Shown here: positions 21,201 through 32,817 of the stretch, one piece after another
How positions within the stretch are numbered: position 1 is the stretch's first letter
Layout: each line of letters begins with the position of its first letter
DNA from: Azolla caroliniana
Taxonomy: Eukaryota > Polypodiophyta
Assembly: GCA_043228905.1 (NCBI GenBank)
Contig: JBHGNT010000020.1
Span: 2,356,001-2,420,000 of the forward strand
Direction of reading: 5' to 3'
DNA length: 64,000 bases
Made by a program: the position numbers and the translations under genes
Notes under the pieces: model-generated
What the model saw: only the letters and a program-made list of their open reading frames with translations
What the model was told of the DNA's origin: nothing
Database searches by the model: none

Positions 21201-22979
21201 TATATAATATAATATTATCATAGTGCTTTGTTAATATGACCTCTATGTATATTTTAATTGCGAAGCCTTCCTACATAACAACAACAGATTCTATGTCAAC
21301 TATTGTTGCCTGTTCAATTTGCCGCATCTCATGCATACATTGCCCTCAACTCTCTCACTACTCCCCCACATCAACTACCTCTCACTCGTCATCTTCACCA
21401 TGCGCACCCCTCTTTCCAGCCCCAAGGGTAATGCCTTTGACATTTTTCACTCTCTTCCCTCCCCTAAAGATCTTTATGTCTTCCAATCTCTCTCCTAGCT
21501 CACCACGAAAAACCAAGGCTCAATACCCGAGAGTGTGCACTCCCTAGTTTCAAGGGGATGTTAAGTACCTATGGTATATAACATGCTCACTAATGATATC
21601 CACATTAGCAAGAAGGACAAAAATGTGGGAGCAAGAGAGGAAGATACATGAAGTATTGGTAAAGTTAGAGCCTTAGGGTTACTTGAATGTGAAAGGAACC
21701 AATGACTTTTTGTACAAAATTATAAATGTCAATTTTATTTGGTGATTCTCATTAATTAAAGTATGGTTAATCTATGTGTTTTTATTCTTTTACTTGTGTA
21801 CATTGTCTAATACTAAAGCCTTAATAAGGCATTAGTAAACTTCTTGGTGCGGATAAACTTCAAGAGAGTTGAGTTAGTGTTTTTCTTAGTCTACTTACAT
21901 GATGCTACCAACTCGAGAGTTCTTGACAACCGCTCTTTCGTGACTCCATTAATAGGATATAAGGGGTCCAAACTCCCCTAAAAAATGATCTCAATGTGGA
22001 GACATCACTTAATTGACACAAAGACATGTTCGGTGTGAACACTTTGAGCTAACACACAAATCAACATATTTTTTTGGATCTTTTGTGATAATATGACAAA
22101 CGTACAATTGGCAAATACCCCAGTGCTGCATATGCAAACAAAACACGCTGATGTTCATTATCATTGTATCTAAGCCTGAATTTTGTCAAGAGACATCAAC
22201 CTCAAACATAATTAGAACAATCACTAGAAAATGGATATTTTCACCACAGTGCTTGGACCAAACAAACTCATACACATTTTGACAATAGTTTACATTTTCC
22301 ACTTGATTCTTAGAAGCTAAGAGGAAGTGCATGAAGACATATGTCATTACTAGGGAATCCAAGCTCATTGATCCATGATTGTACAAAATAAGGGCATGTT
22401 GAGACATCACGTTCAATTACACACCTCATGTGTGAATACACTCCTTGGGATATCTATGTATAAAGACAACCCTTTTAATATATGGACGAGGGATGCCTAA
22501 TATCAAATAATGTGAATAATTCTGATATCTTGTTCACTTTTCCATAAATATATGATGGCGTATACGTTTATGCAAGTACACATGGAATATGCTATAAAAG
22601 TTAAGCCACCAAATCAAGTATTGGATATCTTTTATGTGCTATTGAGTTATTTGTAGCTTTATCATTATTTGATCATTCAGTGCTTTGCTAATAAATTGTC
22701 TTAGTAAACCTTGAGAATTTATATAAAAGTATGTAAATATGATCATTGTAATCAATATTTGTGGATAGAGGTTAATTTGGGGAAAGACAAGCTTTATATA
22801 GACATATGCTACATTCCTCATAAAGCATCAAACCACTATAGTTGATTTGAGTTGAATGTTGCCACGAGAATATGTGTGCATGTGAATGTTGCCTGAGCCC
22901 ACCGAAGATTGTGTTATCAATGGTGTCATCAATGAATAGTTGTGGGAGATGATAGTTGTTATAGCATGATCAAATCTTC

Positions 22980-23460
22980 CCTTCTTGACTTGCATGTGTG
23001 CATTTGTAGGCACACACGATGTAGTCCCCTATATGTGTTATAAAAATGTGTCGATGTGTAGATTTTTGTTTTTTGATGAGTGGGTCCTTGTAAAATAATA
23101 TGGGAGAGTATGCGACATGTGTGTGCCCAAGAAGGTGCAAAAGTGTGTGCACACTTATAGTCTTTTCTATGTGGTTATGACTCATGAATATATATTATAG
23201 ATGTATGAGAACAATAGGTGTGTATTTGTGATTATATATACAAGTATATTTGTGATTATAGGTGTATAATGGTTTGCTTCTAAAAGTTTATGTCTAAGAG
23301 TTTGGGGGTGCTTGTATGTGTATATGTAAGTTTACGTGTAAGAGTTTGTGAGTGCTCATATGTTAGCATGCATATGTATGTATATGTGCAAATATATAAA
23401 ATGATGTGCATACATATATGTACGTAAGTGTGAGTGATTTAGTGAGTAGGTAGGTGTAGT
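22980..23460. repeat. GT/TA-rich simple-sequence tract
   Basis: Irregular repeats of tgtgtatgtg, atatatgtac and gtgagtg words. No coding potential. Confidence 0.6.
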
Positions 23461-23789
23461 GCATATTTATGCTTAAATGTTGTTGCAAAGAAAGAGGCAT
23501 ACTCTAGATAATAATATTTATATCTTTATTTCTTTTTATTCAAAACTTAGAGGTATTTAAACAACTTTTCTTGCGAGCCGAAAAATATGTCATCGTCCTT
23601 GTTTGATCCAAATCACCAAGAAAATTTCAATTATTTTGACGTACATAAAGATTAAAATAGTTAGGTGGTTATATTTCCTACATATTACAATAAATTTGAG
23701 ATGGGTACAAAAATCTATTTTGAATCTACTTGTACAATAGGAAACCCCTTTACATATGGTGAAAGAGTTTAATATAATAAAGAAGAAAT

Positions 23790-24690
23790 AAGGTTAAAAA
23801 AATAGTTGTATGCATCTTTTACTTGGAGCATTACAAGCATTTGCCAAAGTAGTGGACTAACCGTGAATATGGATAAAACAAAAAACGATGGTCGTGCTAA
23901 CCATCAAACCGCACTAACACCCTACACTTACATCTTAGGGAGAACATGTACAATTTGTGCAAAGATTTAATTACTTTGGTGTTGATGTACCCACCACATA
24001 TAAATGGAGTGTATGCTTTCCTTCCTTCGAGGCTCCAAGTTGGTTAGAAAAGTTATTTTATGTTGGGAAATCAGTGCAAGCAAAGTGATACACATCAATG
24101 GGAAGTAAAACTAATGTTATTTAACACCATGTAAAAAACTCAAGTTTTTGCTTTATGGAGTAGAAGTATGGGCATTATCTCTCTTAGTACATAGGATGAG
24201 ATTGAGAATATTAAAAAGATGATTTGAAGGAGGCATTGGGAGTTAAATACACCATCGCCCCACCAAGTTCTGATCTTGGAAACATGTGTTTGACCCATAG
24301 AGAAATCGGCACACCAAAAAGTATATAGATACATTACGCAAGTCAAGAATGTCTCAAATCATAGATTATTACATCTTGCTTAGAATGTTGATTGTACGCT
24401 ACAAAAGAATCACAAGAAAAAAATTCTATCATCTAATTGGGTTAATGGCATCAAAATATGGGGTGTGGAAGATCTCTTTGAGCTTGCAAGGAATGTTATG
24501 CAATATGTAGTTATCGAGGAAAGGTTGATGGAAATACTACGGAAAAAGTGGAAAGATGACACAAAAAAGGACAAAACTAGAATATTATGTTTGCAAACAT
24601 CAAGTCTAAATGTTACGTTTAATATAAGGCAAGAATGTTCTACTGATTATATTCAACTTTATCTCATTAGCAACTAATTCTTGTATTCAA
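23790..24690 (+). pseudogene. LINE (non-LTR retrotransposon) RT C-terminal remnant
   Basis: Conceptual translation across frames gives the signature of the C-terminal half of LINE reverse transcriptases: SGLTVNMDKTKTMV, then RFNYFGVDV (family pattern F-YLG), then a segment resembling LLYGVEVWALSL near 24150, then VLETCV-PIEKSAHQKVYRYI near 24270-24320. It ends with WVNGIKIWGVEDLFELA. The catalytic FADD region is upstream and not readable. Stops and slips are frequent, so this is an old, dead copy. A poly-A end is not obvious. Placement in a particular LINE clade is not possible here. Confidence 0.65.
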
Positions 24691-25028
24691 CCTTGATTTT
24701 TACATAACTTTTTCATGAAAGTTGTGATAACATTTAAGAGGGGGTATGATAGCTTAAGCTCATATGGGTATGCCTTATTCACAAGTAAATATTTTTGCTT
24801 GAAGTATGAATATCCCTTCTTAAGAAAGTGAGCCACATTAAGAAAACTTGTGTACTCATGTCCCATATAGGATAGAGAAAATGAGAAAACTTGTGATTTC
24901 ATGTCTTTGTATACTCAACTACTAAAGGAAGTGACTTTAAGTTTAGTGTCAAATAGAAATAAAAGAAATAGTATATATATAATTAAGATTGGGTATGCAC
25001 ATATCATATTGCTAATAAATCATCGCAT

Positions 25029-25286
25029 ATGTTCAAATGTGTCCTCTTTTTTGTCCAGAAAAGTATGCTACCCATAGTTAGGAAGAAATACAGGAGGTAT
25101 CATGTGTACAAGGGCCAGGCCTCATATAGAGCTCCGTGGCTTCAATTAACTCTAAACTACAGGGATCCTTCTACAATCCAAGGACATGGTGGGGATGTCG
25201 CATGGGGGGAGTCCTCGATGGGAAAAGCCATTTCGGCAGGAGATACCACCATTGTCAACTATGTCCTTATGATGCATAAGTGCTAA
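25029..25286 (+). other. Small ORF, unknown
   Basis: An 85-codon ORF lying in a stretch less AT-rich than its surroundings (about 25090-25270). I recognise no domain. It could be a fragment of an exon or of an old repeat. Coding status is unsupported. Confidence 0.15.
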
Positions 25287-25658
25287 TGAGATATTAATGT
25301 GAAGAGAAGTATAATTGTATTTATCACGAGCAAGATGATAAATATCTATTAAATAGTTGGAGACAAGGACTAGAGAGAACTAGCACATTTCATAATTGCT
25401 CACTCCTCTTATTAATAGTGTGCTATCATCATATCATTCATGCAAATTTAGCCCTATCGTTGATCCTAAAAAAAGGAGTGCGGTGGTGGTGGTATATATC
25501 AACTGAATTCATAAGAATGAATTTTGAAGTAGCAAATTTAAGGGAACTAAATTGAATTCAATTTTTTTTTGTGAAGTTGGATTCAAAATTGCACAAAGAG
25601 AATAAGAGGATATAATAAGTTGATCATAAGGAGCCAATCTAATCATGAAGGTGGAATG

Positions 25659-26162
25659 TCATCTATGGCACGAAGAATTTAAGATCTCCAAGATAGTTTC
25701 AAATGTGACAGGATCACATGAAACTTGAAGAGTGCCATGTTGAGAATAGCCAAATTCAAGGGCTGTTTCATGGAGGAGGTGAGCAAGGAGGGGATGATAT
25801 AGGTGGTCAATTTTCACTAGATAATAATGTGAATTTGAGTTAGAGATTCGAACAGGAAGGTAACCTTTAGGAGCACATTGAGAATATAGCATAGGATCAT
25901 ATGCATGATCACATGATGTTGTTGAACTAGAATTAGTCCAAGATCCAAATGGAGTTAAATGAGAAGTATAAGATCCACATAAGGATGAGCTAGATTGATA
26001 AGATTGACACTTTGGGGTAGTAATATTAGCAGTACTACATATGAATGGTGTGTATAAGTCATCTTGCGAGGTTATTAATGGGAATATTGGATGTCTAGAG
26101 GGGTATGATTTAGGGGCTTTTATGATCCATTTCATAAGATTTATGTACCAGGGTACGCCCAT
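25659..26162 (-). CDS. SAUR-like auxin-responsive protein
   Basis: An intronless ORF of 167 codons. Residues about 96-161 match the SAUR core in order: CAPKGYLPVRI, YYLVKIDHLYHPLLAHLL, ALEFGYSQHGTLQVSCD and TFETILEIL. The family consensus is PKG-hV-V, hPLF-LL, EEFGF, G-L-hPC. The first 95 residues are a Ser/Thr/Tyr-rich, probably disordered extension, long but within the range of the family. TAA lies 18 bp upstream in frame, so the ATG at 26162 is the first usable start. A TATA-like atatataatg lies on the minus strand at 26241-26250, about 80 bp upstream. SAUR proteins are small plant-specific regulators of cell expansion, often inhibiting PP2C-D phosphatases; this role is known for the family and only inferred here. 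It is the one convincing host gene in the window. Confidence 0.82.
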   Translation of the reverse strand: MGVPWYINLMKWIIKAPKSYPSRHPIFPLITSQDDLYTPFICSTANITTPKCQSYQSSSSLCGSYTSHLTPFGSWTNSSSTTSCDHAYDPMLYSQCAPKGYLPVRISNSNSHYYLVKIDHLYHPLLAHLLHETALEFGYSQHGTLQVSCDPVTFETILEILNSSCHR

Positions 26163-26240
26163 AATGAAATTATTAAATTAGAAGAAGAGGTTGAGCTTTG
26201 AAGGTTTGAATAGGGATGGCTTAAATCTTTGTGATCCTTA

Positions 26241-26250
26241 CATTATATAT
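26241..26250 (-). promoter_or_regulatory. Possible TATA box of the SAUR-like gene
   Basis: Minus-strand atatataatg sits about 80-90 bp upstream of the ATG at 26162, a normal distance for a plant core promoter with a short 5' UTR. In an AT-rich region such a match can occur by chance. Confidence 0.4.
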
Positions 26251-26639
26251 CAATACTCTTTACAACCTAATACAAAGATTATATTTTTTCTTTGACCTTT
26301 CGGTTTTGATAGATATATTTGTTCGCCACGCCTTCTATAAACCAAATCATGCCTAGAATCATTTGTACTATTTTGTGTCATTTTTGTACCTTCTTTGTAC
26401 CTTCGTTTCTCGTGATTGAATTTTGAATAGTCTATGTATCAAGGTTTTTCTTCTTCTAGATATTGACCATTCAAATTGTGAATTGATGCAATTATTTTGG
26501 GTTATTCGAGATTCCCAAACTCTATTTCAGAGTAGACTAATGACATGTGTATATGGGAGTGCATATTTGAATGAAGATAACACTCACAAATGCAGAAGTC
26601 AATATTCTTCTAGCTATTGAACACACCAATAAAGTTTCA

Positions 26640-26935
26640 ATCACTAGAGGAGAATAATGATGTATTTGTGTGATGCATGTGTTTGAGTATGACATATTTA
26701 TGTCTATGTGTAAGTGTAAATGCAAGTGCAAGTGCATGTTCCCATGCATGAGTACATTTTTTTATTTTATTTTTAATAGTTGATATATTGTTTTGTATAG
26801 TTGTGAATCTATAGATTTGTTTGGGGCTATTTTGTATGTGTATGTGTATAATATGTGTGTATGTGGATGTGTTTGTGTTTGTGTATTAGGCGTACTTATG
26901 TATGTGTATGTATGTACGCGTGACCATGTTACATC
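26640..26935. repeat. GT-rich simple-sequence tract
   Basis: Irregular tgtgtatgtg and aagtgcaagtg words. No coding potential. Confidence 0.55.
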
Positions 26936-28428
26936 GATGAATTAGATAACATATAACTATTGTTAAATAGAACCCACTCGATATAATATCAAGATTCGGT
27001 AGAGAAAATATGCTATTCATTTTCAAACAAGTTTGAAATTATTATTGTTATTTATTGCAAGGATATCCATTCATTAGTATGCATAAATAAGAAGTGATTC
27101 TCAAGTGATTTAAAATATATTTGACTACATAATAGGTTTTGGTAAAAAATAAGATTTTACCACAAACTTAGCATAGAGAATAACAAGATTTTACCACAAA
27201 CTTTAGTGAACATGCCTTCCTAACATTTTATAATTGAATGACGGATTGAATCATCGACTTATATGACACTCTTCCATGAATGTGAATGACTAAATCATAT
27301 ACTCTTCCACAAATGGGAATGGTTGGTGTACTAAAGATTTCTATTCTCTAACACGGTTCATGTTTATATGCGATAATTAAATAACCATTTCAAACTTATC
27401 AATAAATATATTGTTCCCTCTTCATTCAAACTTGTTGTGTCTCTTCCTAGACGAAGATGTTAGCCTAACAAGAAAGTGCTTGAAGGATAGGGCAAATGTA
27501 TGATAAGAAGGAGAGAGAATGAGATGAAAGTAATACAACAAAAAGGTATAGTGTAATTGATAAGAGCTTACTCTTGGGATAGAAGGTCTTGTGTGAGTGT
27601 TGTTTGGACTATAGAAGATCAAGTGGAAGTCAAGGGAATAAACAAATGGGTGGACACTTCTACCAACCGAGGAGAGTTCATTACAAGGGGTAGAAGTGTT
27701 TGGATGAAGGAAGAAGCACTCCTCGAATTCTAAATGGGCACGAGATTGCGAATCAAGAGGGTGTGTAACACCAACAACGACAAGAGGTGATGTTGTCGTG
27801 TTGTACATACTTGTGCTCAACAAATTGGCTAAAAGATAGTAAAATATGGATATAACTTGGATATGACACATTAGGCATGATAATGGATGCTTTAGTCGAA
27901 GGTAGATTTGAAGAATCAAGGTGAATTGGTGTGACATAGTCAAAGAGTGTGTTTACAATAGATAGTCAATGTTTTGGCCATAATATTTCAAGGGAGTTTT
28001 GGATTTCAATAAATAAACATTCTTTGAAAAGCTTGCTCGACGTGCTACAAATGTCTAGAAGGGGTTGTGGATAGACTCAACCTTCTGCATACCCAAAATG
28101 GAAGACCTATCGGTTTCATGCAAAGGAATGTGGTTGAAGTGTTACATGTGCGACATGTGGCAAGTTACATGCAAGCACTAACAAAAGCCCCCTATTGTAT
28201 ATAAGTATGAGTGTGGAAGGCTTGAGAATAGGATAGCCTTAGAATATCTCTCTTGATGTAGTGTGAGTTTTTTATCTCTAGATTGTTAACATACTTTATG
28301 TTCATTCTCCTTTTCTTTCTCATAGATTATGATACATATCTTTGTCACTTCGAGTCTGTTATTTGTTGTACTTGGAGGATTATCATAAAATATTATGAAC
28401 CCTCTTTTATGTAGTGAGAATTTATATG

Positions 28429-28884
28429 TGTTCAGAATCAAGCTCAACCTAGTGCAACGTGTGAACACACCCTTTGAGAATCTATGATCACTCAAAGGTC
28501 AAGAGTCACACCACTACTCTCTACACATTAACTATGTGTCATACAATCATATTCTATGACACATAACTAATGAGTTCCATATTCCCCATGATTATGAGTC
28601 TTCACATTCCCCAAGAGAGAGTGGTTGTGGTAGTGAGTTAATGAAGAGAGAGGGGACCTTATATAAAGCACCCTTCTACTTCATACTAAGTCATGTGTGA
28701 CTCCTTGTAATGCTACATTTTGTAATTGGTATTCTCCTTATGAATATATACCTTCTTCTTGAGTACTTCATTTCTTCTATTATCTATATTGTGTTTTCTC
28801 TTCTCTCCTCTTTTTTCTCTCACACATACAACCACATAACACATATCTCTTCTACTACACAAGAATCATACCCGATTCTTTACA
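28429..28884 (+). repeat. Copia F 5' LTR
   Basis: The end (gattctttaca) is set by the primer site that follows. The start, TGTTCAGAATCAAGCTCAAC, is chosen by similarity to the start of the copia G LTR (TGTTGAGAATCAAACTCAAC). TATA-like cttatataaagc lies near 28660. Confidence 0.7.
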
Positions 28885-28896
28885 TGGTATCAGAGC
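28885..28896 (+). promoter_or_regulatory. Copia F primer-binding site (tRNA-iMet)
   Basis: tggtatcagagc directly after the LTR is complementary to the 3' end of plant initiator tRNA-Met, the usual copia primer. Confidence 0.9.
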
Positions 28897-29040
28897 AGTT
28901 TGGTAGCTCGATTTAGCCCATCCATGTGTGTTGTGTTCTACGGCAACGTTCAAGAAGAACCGGTTCATCGCTATCATAATGCGACTACATAGCTTGTGTT
29001 CGAGAGAGAAAGAAAAGAAGAAAGAAAGCTTCATCGACAA

Positions 29041-29966
29041 TGAATACTCAAATGAGGAGCGCTCTCCCTAGCGAGAAGTTGGACCAAAACAACTTTGCAT
29101 CTTGGGAGTAAAAGATGCACCAAATTATTCCGTGTCGGTCAAGGATATTGGAGCTACATCAAAGGAGCACAAGAAAAACAACCTGACCCGAAACCGACTA
29201 CTCAACATGGGAGGAAGCGGCAAGCCGAGTGATGTATTGCTTAGAGACATGGGTTCATGACCACATGCTCGACTACATTTGAGAAGCCAAGTCGCCGACG
29301 GAAGCGTGGGGGAATGTACGTAAGATTTTTGTGGCCAACACAAGCGCAAGAAAGCTTCAACTCCACCAAGATTTGAATAATATCCAACAAAGGGATATGT
29401 CCATCACAAGCTACACTGTGAAGATCAAGGGATTTTGTGACTCGCTCGGCTCAATAAGCATCAATGTGGATGATGATGAGATGGTGCAAATATGCCTCGG
29501 TGGCCTTGCACCACGGTTTGACACGATGAGGACCGTCGTACTAGCACGGGAGAATCCTCCCTCTTTCTTTGATCTTCAATCCATGTTATTGGTTAAAGAA
29601 AACCATGTTCGAACAAGGAGCAATGACTCGGAAGGCCACATGCTCTACACGCATTTGAACGGAGGAAGAGGATGCGGCCAATCAAGAGGCCGATTCGGCC
29701 AAGGACGAGGTGGACAAGGCCCGACTTACAAAAACAACCTGCAATTTCGGCAACAAGACGGAAGCCATCGAGGAACCTTCGGAAGAAGGGGGAGTTTCCA
29801 TTCCGGCCCAATCTGACAAACCTCGATCGAGTGTGGATATTGCGGAAAAATTAGCCACCACGAAGAAGAGTGCCGAAAGAAGGTGCGTGAGTTGGCTTCC
29901 ACTAGCCGACAACTCACCAATTATGTCACCAACTCCGACTATGACGATCACGGTGGTGTCGTGAAG
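29041..29966 (+). pseudogene. Copia F gag
   Basis: Begins near ATG 29041 with SALPSEKLDQNNFASWE, hits a TAA near 29110, and is open from about 29331 to 29816 (161 codons). Family hallmarks: KLQLHQDLNNIQQRDMSI, CDSLGSISINVDDDEMVQ, FFDLQSMLL, all shared with the copia D gag. After a stop at 29814 another frame carries the zinc knuckle CGYCGKISHHEEEC (about 29830). The protein would bind RNA and form particles. It is truncated at 29967 before any protease. Confidence 0.82.
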
Positions 29967-30374
29967 ATACGACAAAGATATGTGAACTTGAGGCAGGACC
30001 CCGAGGCCTCTGACCAGAGGATACCAGATTCGTGCGTTTGTGTTTTAAGAATTAACGGAAATGAGAAAGTTTGATAAATTTCATTAGCAAAGAAAAAGAA
30101 AAATTACAATCTATCCCAAGATTGAGATTACAGAAAATTAGGGTTTATTCGAGAGATGGCTTCAATCTCTAAGGAAAATTAGGGTTTATGCGAGAGATGG
30201 CTTCGATCCCTAAGGAAAATTAGGGTTTATGCGAGAGATGGCTTCGATCCCTAAGGAAAATTAGGGTTTATGCGAGAGATGGCTTCGATCCCCAAGAAAA
30301 ATTATGGTTTATGCAAGAGATGACTTCAATTCCTCAAGGAAAATTTGGGTTTATGCGAGAGATGGCTTCGATCC
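29967..30374 (-). repeat. LTR4-like fragment inside copia F
   Basis: It starts tgtcgtgaagat, as do the plus-strand left edges of both LTR4 copies, and continues gaggcaggacccc...ctgacc-gaggata, resembling gaggcggaaccgcc...ctggaccggaaggat of LTR4. It then passes into a tandem array and is cut at 30375 by a copia G LTR. Confidence 0.5.
30135..30374. repeat. 41-bp tandem array containing telo-boxes
   Basis: Six units start at about 30135, 30176, 30217, 30258, 30299 and 30341. Each reads aaaattagggtttatgcgag then agatggcttcgatccctaagg. The first four contain a perfect ttagggttt, the complement of the plant telo-box AAACCCTAA; the last two have one change each. The array has no unique spacers. Confidence 0.9.
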
Positions 30375-30639
30375 TGTTGAGAATCAAACTCAACTTCCCA
30401 TAGGAATAGTGTTCACACTAGTCGGTGGACAACTTACTAAGACATTTTTGTAATTAGTAGAAAGGGCATTTGCCCTAGACTAGTTGGTATTTAAACCAAG
30501 ATTTTGTAACTTAGTTACTATTGGATGTAATATACAATTTCTTGTTTAGAGCTCTCACTCTCACTCTCTCTCACTCTCTCTTGTACACATACACACACAC
30601 AATTCTTCCGCTACACATAATCACTCTTGATTCTTTATA
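30375..30639 (+). repeat. Copia G 5' LTR
   Basis: It starts TGTTGAGAATCAAACTCAAC and ends TTGATTCTTTATA; the last two bases are TA where CA is usual. It is 265 bp. A ctctcactctc tract is near 30560. Related to the copia F LTR. Confidence 0.75.
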
Positions 30640-30691
30640 TGGTATCAGAACGCGTGATAGCTTGATCCAAGCCCATCGCCTTTACGTGTGT
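30640..30691 (+). promoter_or_regulatory. Copia G primer site and leader stub
   Basis: tggtatcagaac follows the LTR, one base off the initiator tRNA-Met complement. The leader then ends at about 30691, where reverse-strand LTR3 sequence begins. Confidence 0.7.
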
Positions 30692-31412
30692 TGGATCGTT
30701 GCATGAGTCGAATGGGAACCGCTGGGGTTTTGGACTAGGAGGAAGAAGAATTTGAGATGAGTCTAGTTATGAATAGATTGTAAGATCAAGAGAAAGAAAC
30801 TTGTGAATCCCACAAGTATAATGTATTTTATTAATCAATATTTAGATAAGAATATGAATTTAGATTGAAAGAGAAGAATATAGAAACCTCATGGATCCCA
30901 CAAGTATAGTTTATTAATCAGTACTTCGAAACATATCCAATTTCCAAAGATTTTCACACCTTGTTACATTATACTCCCCATCCTTATATAGTGATGAGAG
31001 AGTTTTAGCAATCCATGCTTTTTCTCTAAGTATCAACTCCATGCTTTTTCTATCAATAGACTATGCTTTCTCTAACATGCTTTTTCTAAAAGTGATCATG
31101 CGTTTTTTTATGAACTATAATGTTCATACACGCTAGATGTGCATGGTAAGCTTTTTCTTTTATCATGCATTTTCTTCTAACTAAAGCTTTTTTATCTAGA
31201 AAATATACGTGAAATAACGTTTCTATGTGGGATATCTACTTTTTAATACTTATGATGTGTTAGTATAATTGTAAGGCCTTACATTATAAACATGGAGGTA
31301 TAAGGTTCGAATCTTGTCCTATATATTTTAATTTTTCTTTTTTTTTTCTACATATTTATTCAATCGGTTATTTTATATATTTTTCACGTAGTGTACAAAA
31401 TACACTATGACA
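30692..31412 (-). repeat. LTR3, gypsy G 3' LTR
   Basis: Its minus-strand start TGTCATAGTGTATTTTG is preceded by the purine-rich ggagggggcgag. It matches LTR3 at 62643-63384. About 25 bp at its far end (through gcacgaca) are lost at the copia G junction. Confidence 0.85.
31258..31350 (+). other. Antisense tRNA-like module with T-runs, LTR3 of gypsy G
   Basis: Plus strand, against the element: A-box-like agtataattgtaaggcc near 31262, B-box-like GGTTCGAATCT at 31304-31314, then TTTT at 31326-31329 and a long T-run from about 31332. The distances fit an internal Pol III promoter with terminator. The A-box is imperfect. Confidence 0.55.
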
Positions 31413-31468
31413 CTCGCCCCCTCCAAACCCGCACATCCTCCGGTATGTGCAGAAGTTGTCGATACTTG

Positions 31469-32774
31469 TTATTCTCCTTCATCTGTAGTATCCTCAATCT
31501 CTTCCCCTATGTCAATTATTAATTCTAGCCCACGTTCTTCGCTTTTCGTACCTCTGTAACTCTTGTCCGATCGCTCCTTTGTATCGATGTTGTCTAAAGA
31601 TACATATGATTCGGCGTCACTTTGCTTCTTGAAAATCTTCACTCGTTTCCCTGCTACAGGTACCCACATTACTGTCCCATTCAACTCACATAATCAGTAT
31701 GTTCCATTGCCGAATACCTTCCGAACTTCGTATGGTCTGAACCACCATTTAGAAAATTTTCGTATCGAGCTGTGATGATGTTCCAAACTACTGTTGTAGA
31801 CTATCACCCAATCCCCTTCTTCAATCTTCCGTGGTCGTAGAAGGTGCTTTGTGTCGAATCGTTTTTTGTTCCGGAATCATGCTTCTTGTTGTCGGCATAT
31901 CCCTTCCGCTATGTCTTTCGGTCTTCCTTCTAGCTGTTGTATCCGGATTGCTAGTAGTTCTTCTCGGCTCATATCTTCCTTCCATGGTAGCAGTGTCCAT
32001 GTTGCAATTGGGGTTTCCATAGGCATTACTGGAGGTTGTTCGGTCATAAGTTCTGTTGGCATATAACTGGTCACAGAACTATGTGTTGTGCGATCCACCC
32101 ATAGTGCATACGAAAACATTTGTGGCCAAAAATTCACCCTTTTTTCACATGCTTTCGCAAGTGCTTTCACGATTGGACTATGTCCTCATTCGATTTTCCC
32201 GTTTGCTTCTAGATTGTATGCCGTGGTTAAGGTCAACCGAACTCCATGTTTGACGAAGAATTCCCTAACTTTATCGGAATCAAGTTCTCCTCGATTCGCA
32301 ACTACTTGTCCTACGCACCCATACCAACAGAACACTTCTTCCAAGAGAAATTGGCATACTGAAGAACATGTTTACCTCCGTAACCCTCGACATTCTACTT
32401 GGTTCGTTAGATCCTCCCGAGCTAGCACTGTACTTCTTTTGTCCGATCCCTATTGGCATGGCCACGATGTCGACCATCCATTTAAAATTGATTGTCGGTG
32501 AGAATGTCAGATGTAATTCGTCCCGATGTTGTACTCCAGAGTAAATTTGACATTTATTGCAACTTTCCGTGAACTCTGCTACATCCTTATACATATTTTT
32601 CCACCAATATTTTTGTTTGACTTTTGCAAATGTCGCCCATGTTGCCTGATGTCCAGCCCAATCGGATTTGTGAAATTCAGATATTACCTGTTTCTGTTGG
32701 TCCTTTGTGCCGACTACCCAGAGTGATATGCCATCCTGTCTTTTTGGCTCTCTCCAGATCAATCCATTGTTCAA
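31469..32774 (-). pseudogene. Gypsy G integrase region
   Basis: From 32774: RRPK-like start, then a zinc-finger segment (EFHKSDWAGHQATW...CNKCQIYSGV), then KWMVDIVAMPIGIGQ holding the first core acid. A frame slip follows near 32400. The third-acid segment (EANGKIE-like) is around 32200, and the frame resumes at 32170 (YALWVDRTTHSSVTSYMP). The C-terminal part ends near 31469 with GKRVKIFKKQSDAESY. The layout matches the intact integrase ORF of gypsy 4 (54888-56126). No chromodomain follows. Dead. Confidence 0.82.
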
Positions 32775-32817
32775 GAAGAACTTGCGAACTTGTCGTTTCT
32801 TCCGTCGAATCTTGACT

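Larger units (their letters stand above)
20254..28428. other. AT-rich low-copy island
   Basis: About 8 kb with no intact transposon. It contains a decayed LTR-like segment (about 20880-21200), GT-rich microsatellite tracts, a LINE remnant (about 23790-24690) and one credible host gene (25659-26162). The stretches 20259-20880, 21200-22980, 24690-25650 and 26940-28428 show only short, unsupported ORFs and no motif I recognise. Confidence 0.6.
28429..29966 (+). mobile_element. Copia F: 5' fragment of a Ty1/copia element
   Basis: A 5' LTR (28429-28884), initiator-Met primer site (28885-28896) and gag (29041-29966) are present. The element is cut at 29967 by an LTR4-like sequence starting tgtcgtgaagat. 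Its gag is close to that of copia D. Pol and the 3' LTR are absent. Confidence 0.8.

Noticed and set aside
21236-21547. 103-codon ORF as a gene
   Set aside because: Low-complexity Ser/Pro/Thr translation, no domain and no neighbouring signals.
27422-27943. 173-codon reverse ORF as a host gene
   Set aside because: No recognisable domain, His/Ser/Leu-rich translation typical of chance ORFs in AT-rich sequence.
30135-30374. CRISPR array
   Set aside because: Repeats are directly adjacent with no unique spacers, and the context is a plant nuclear transposon.
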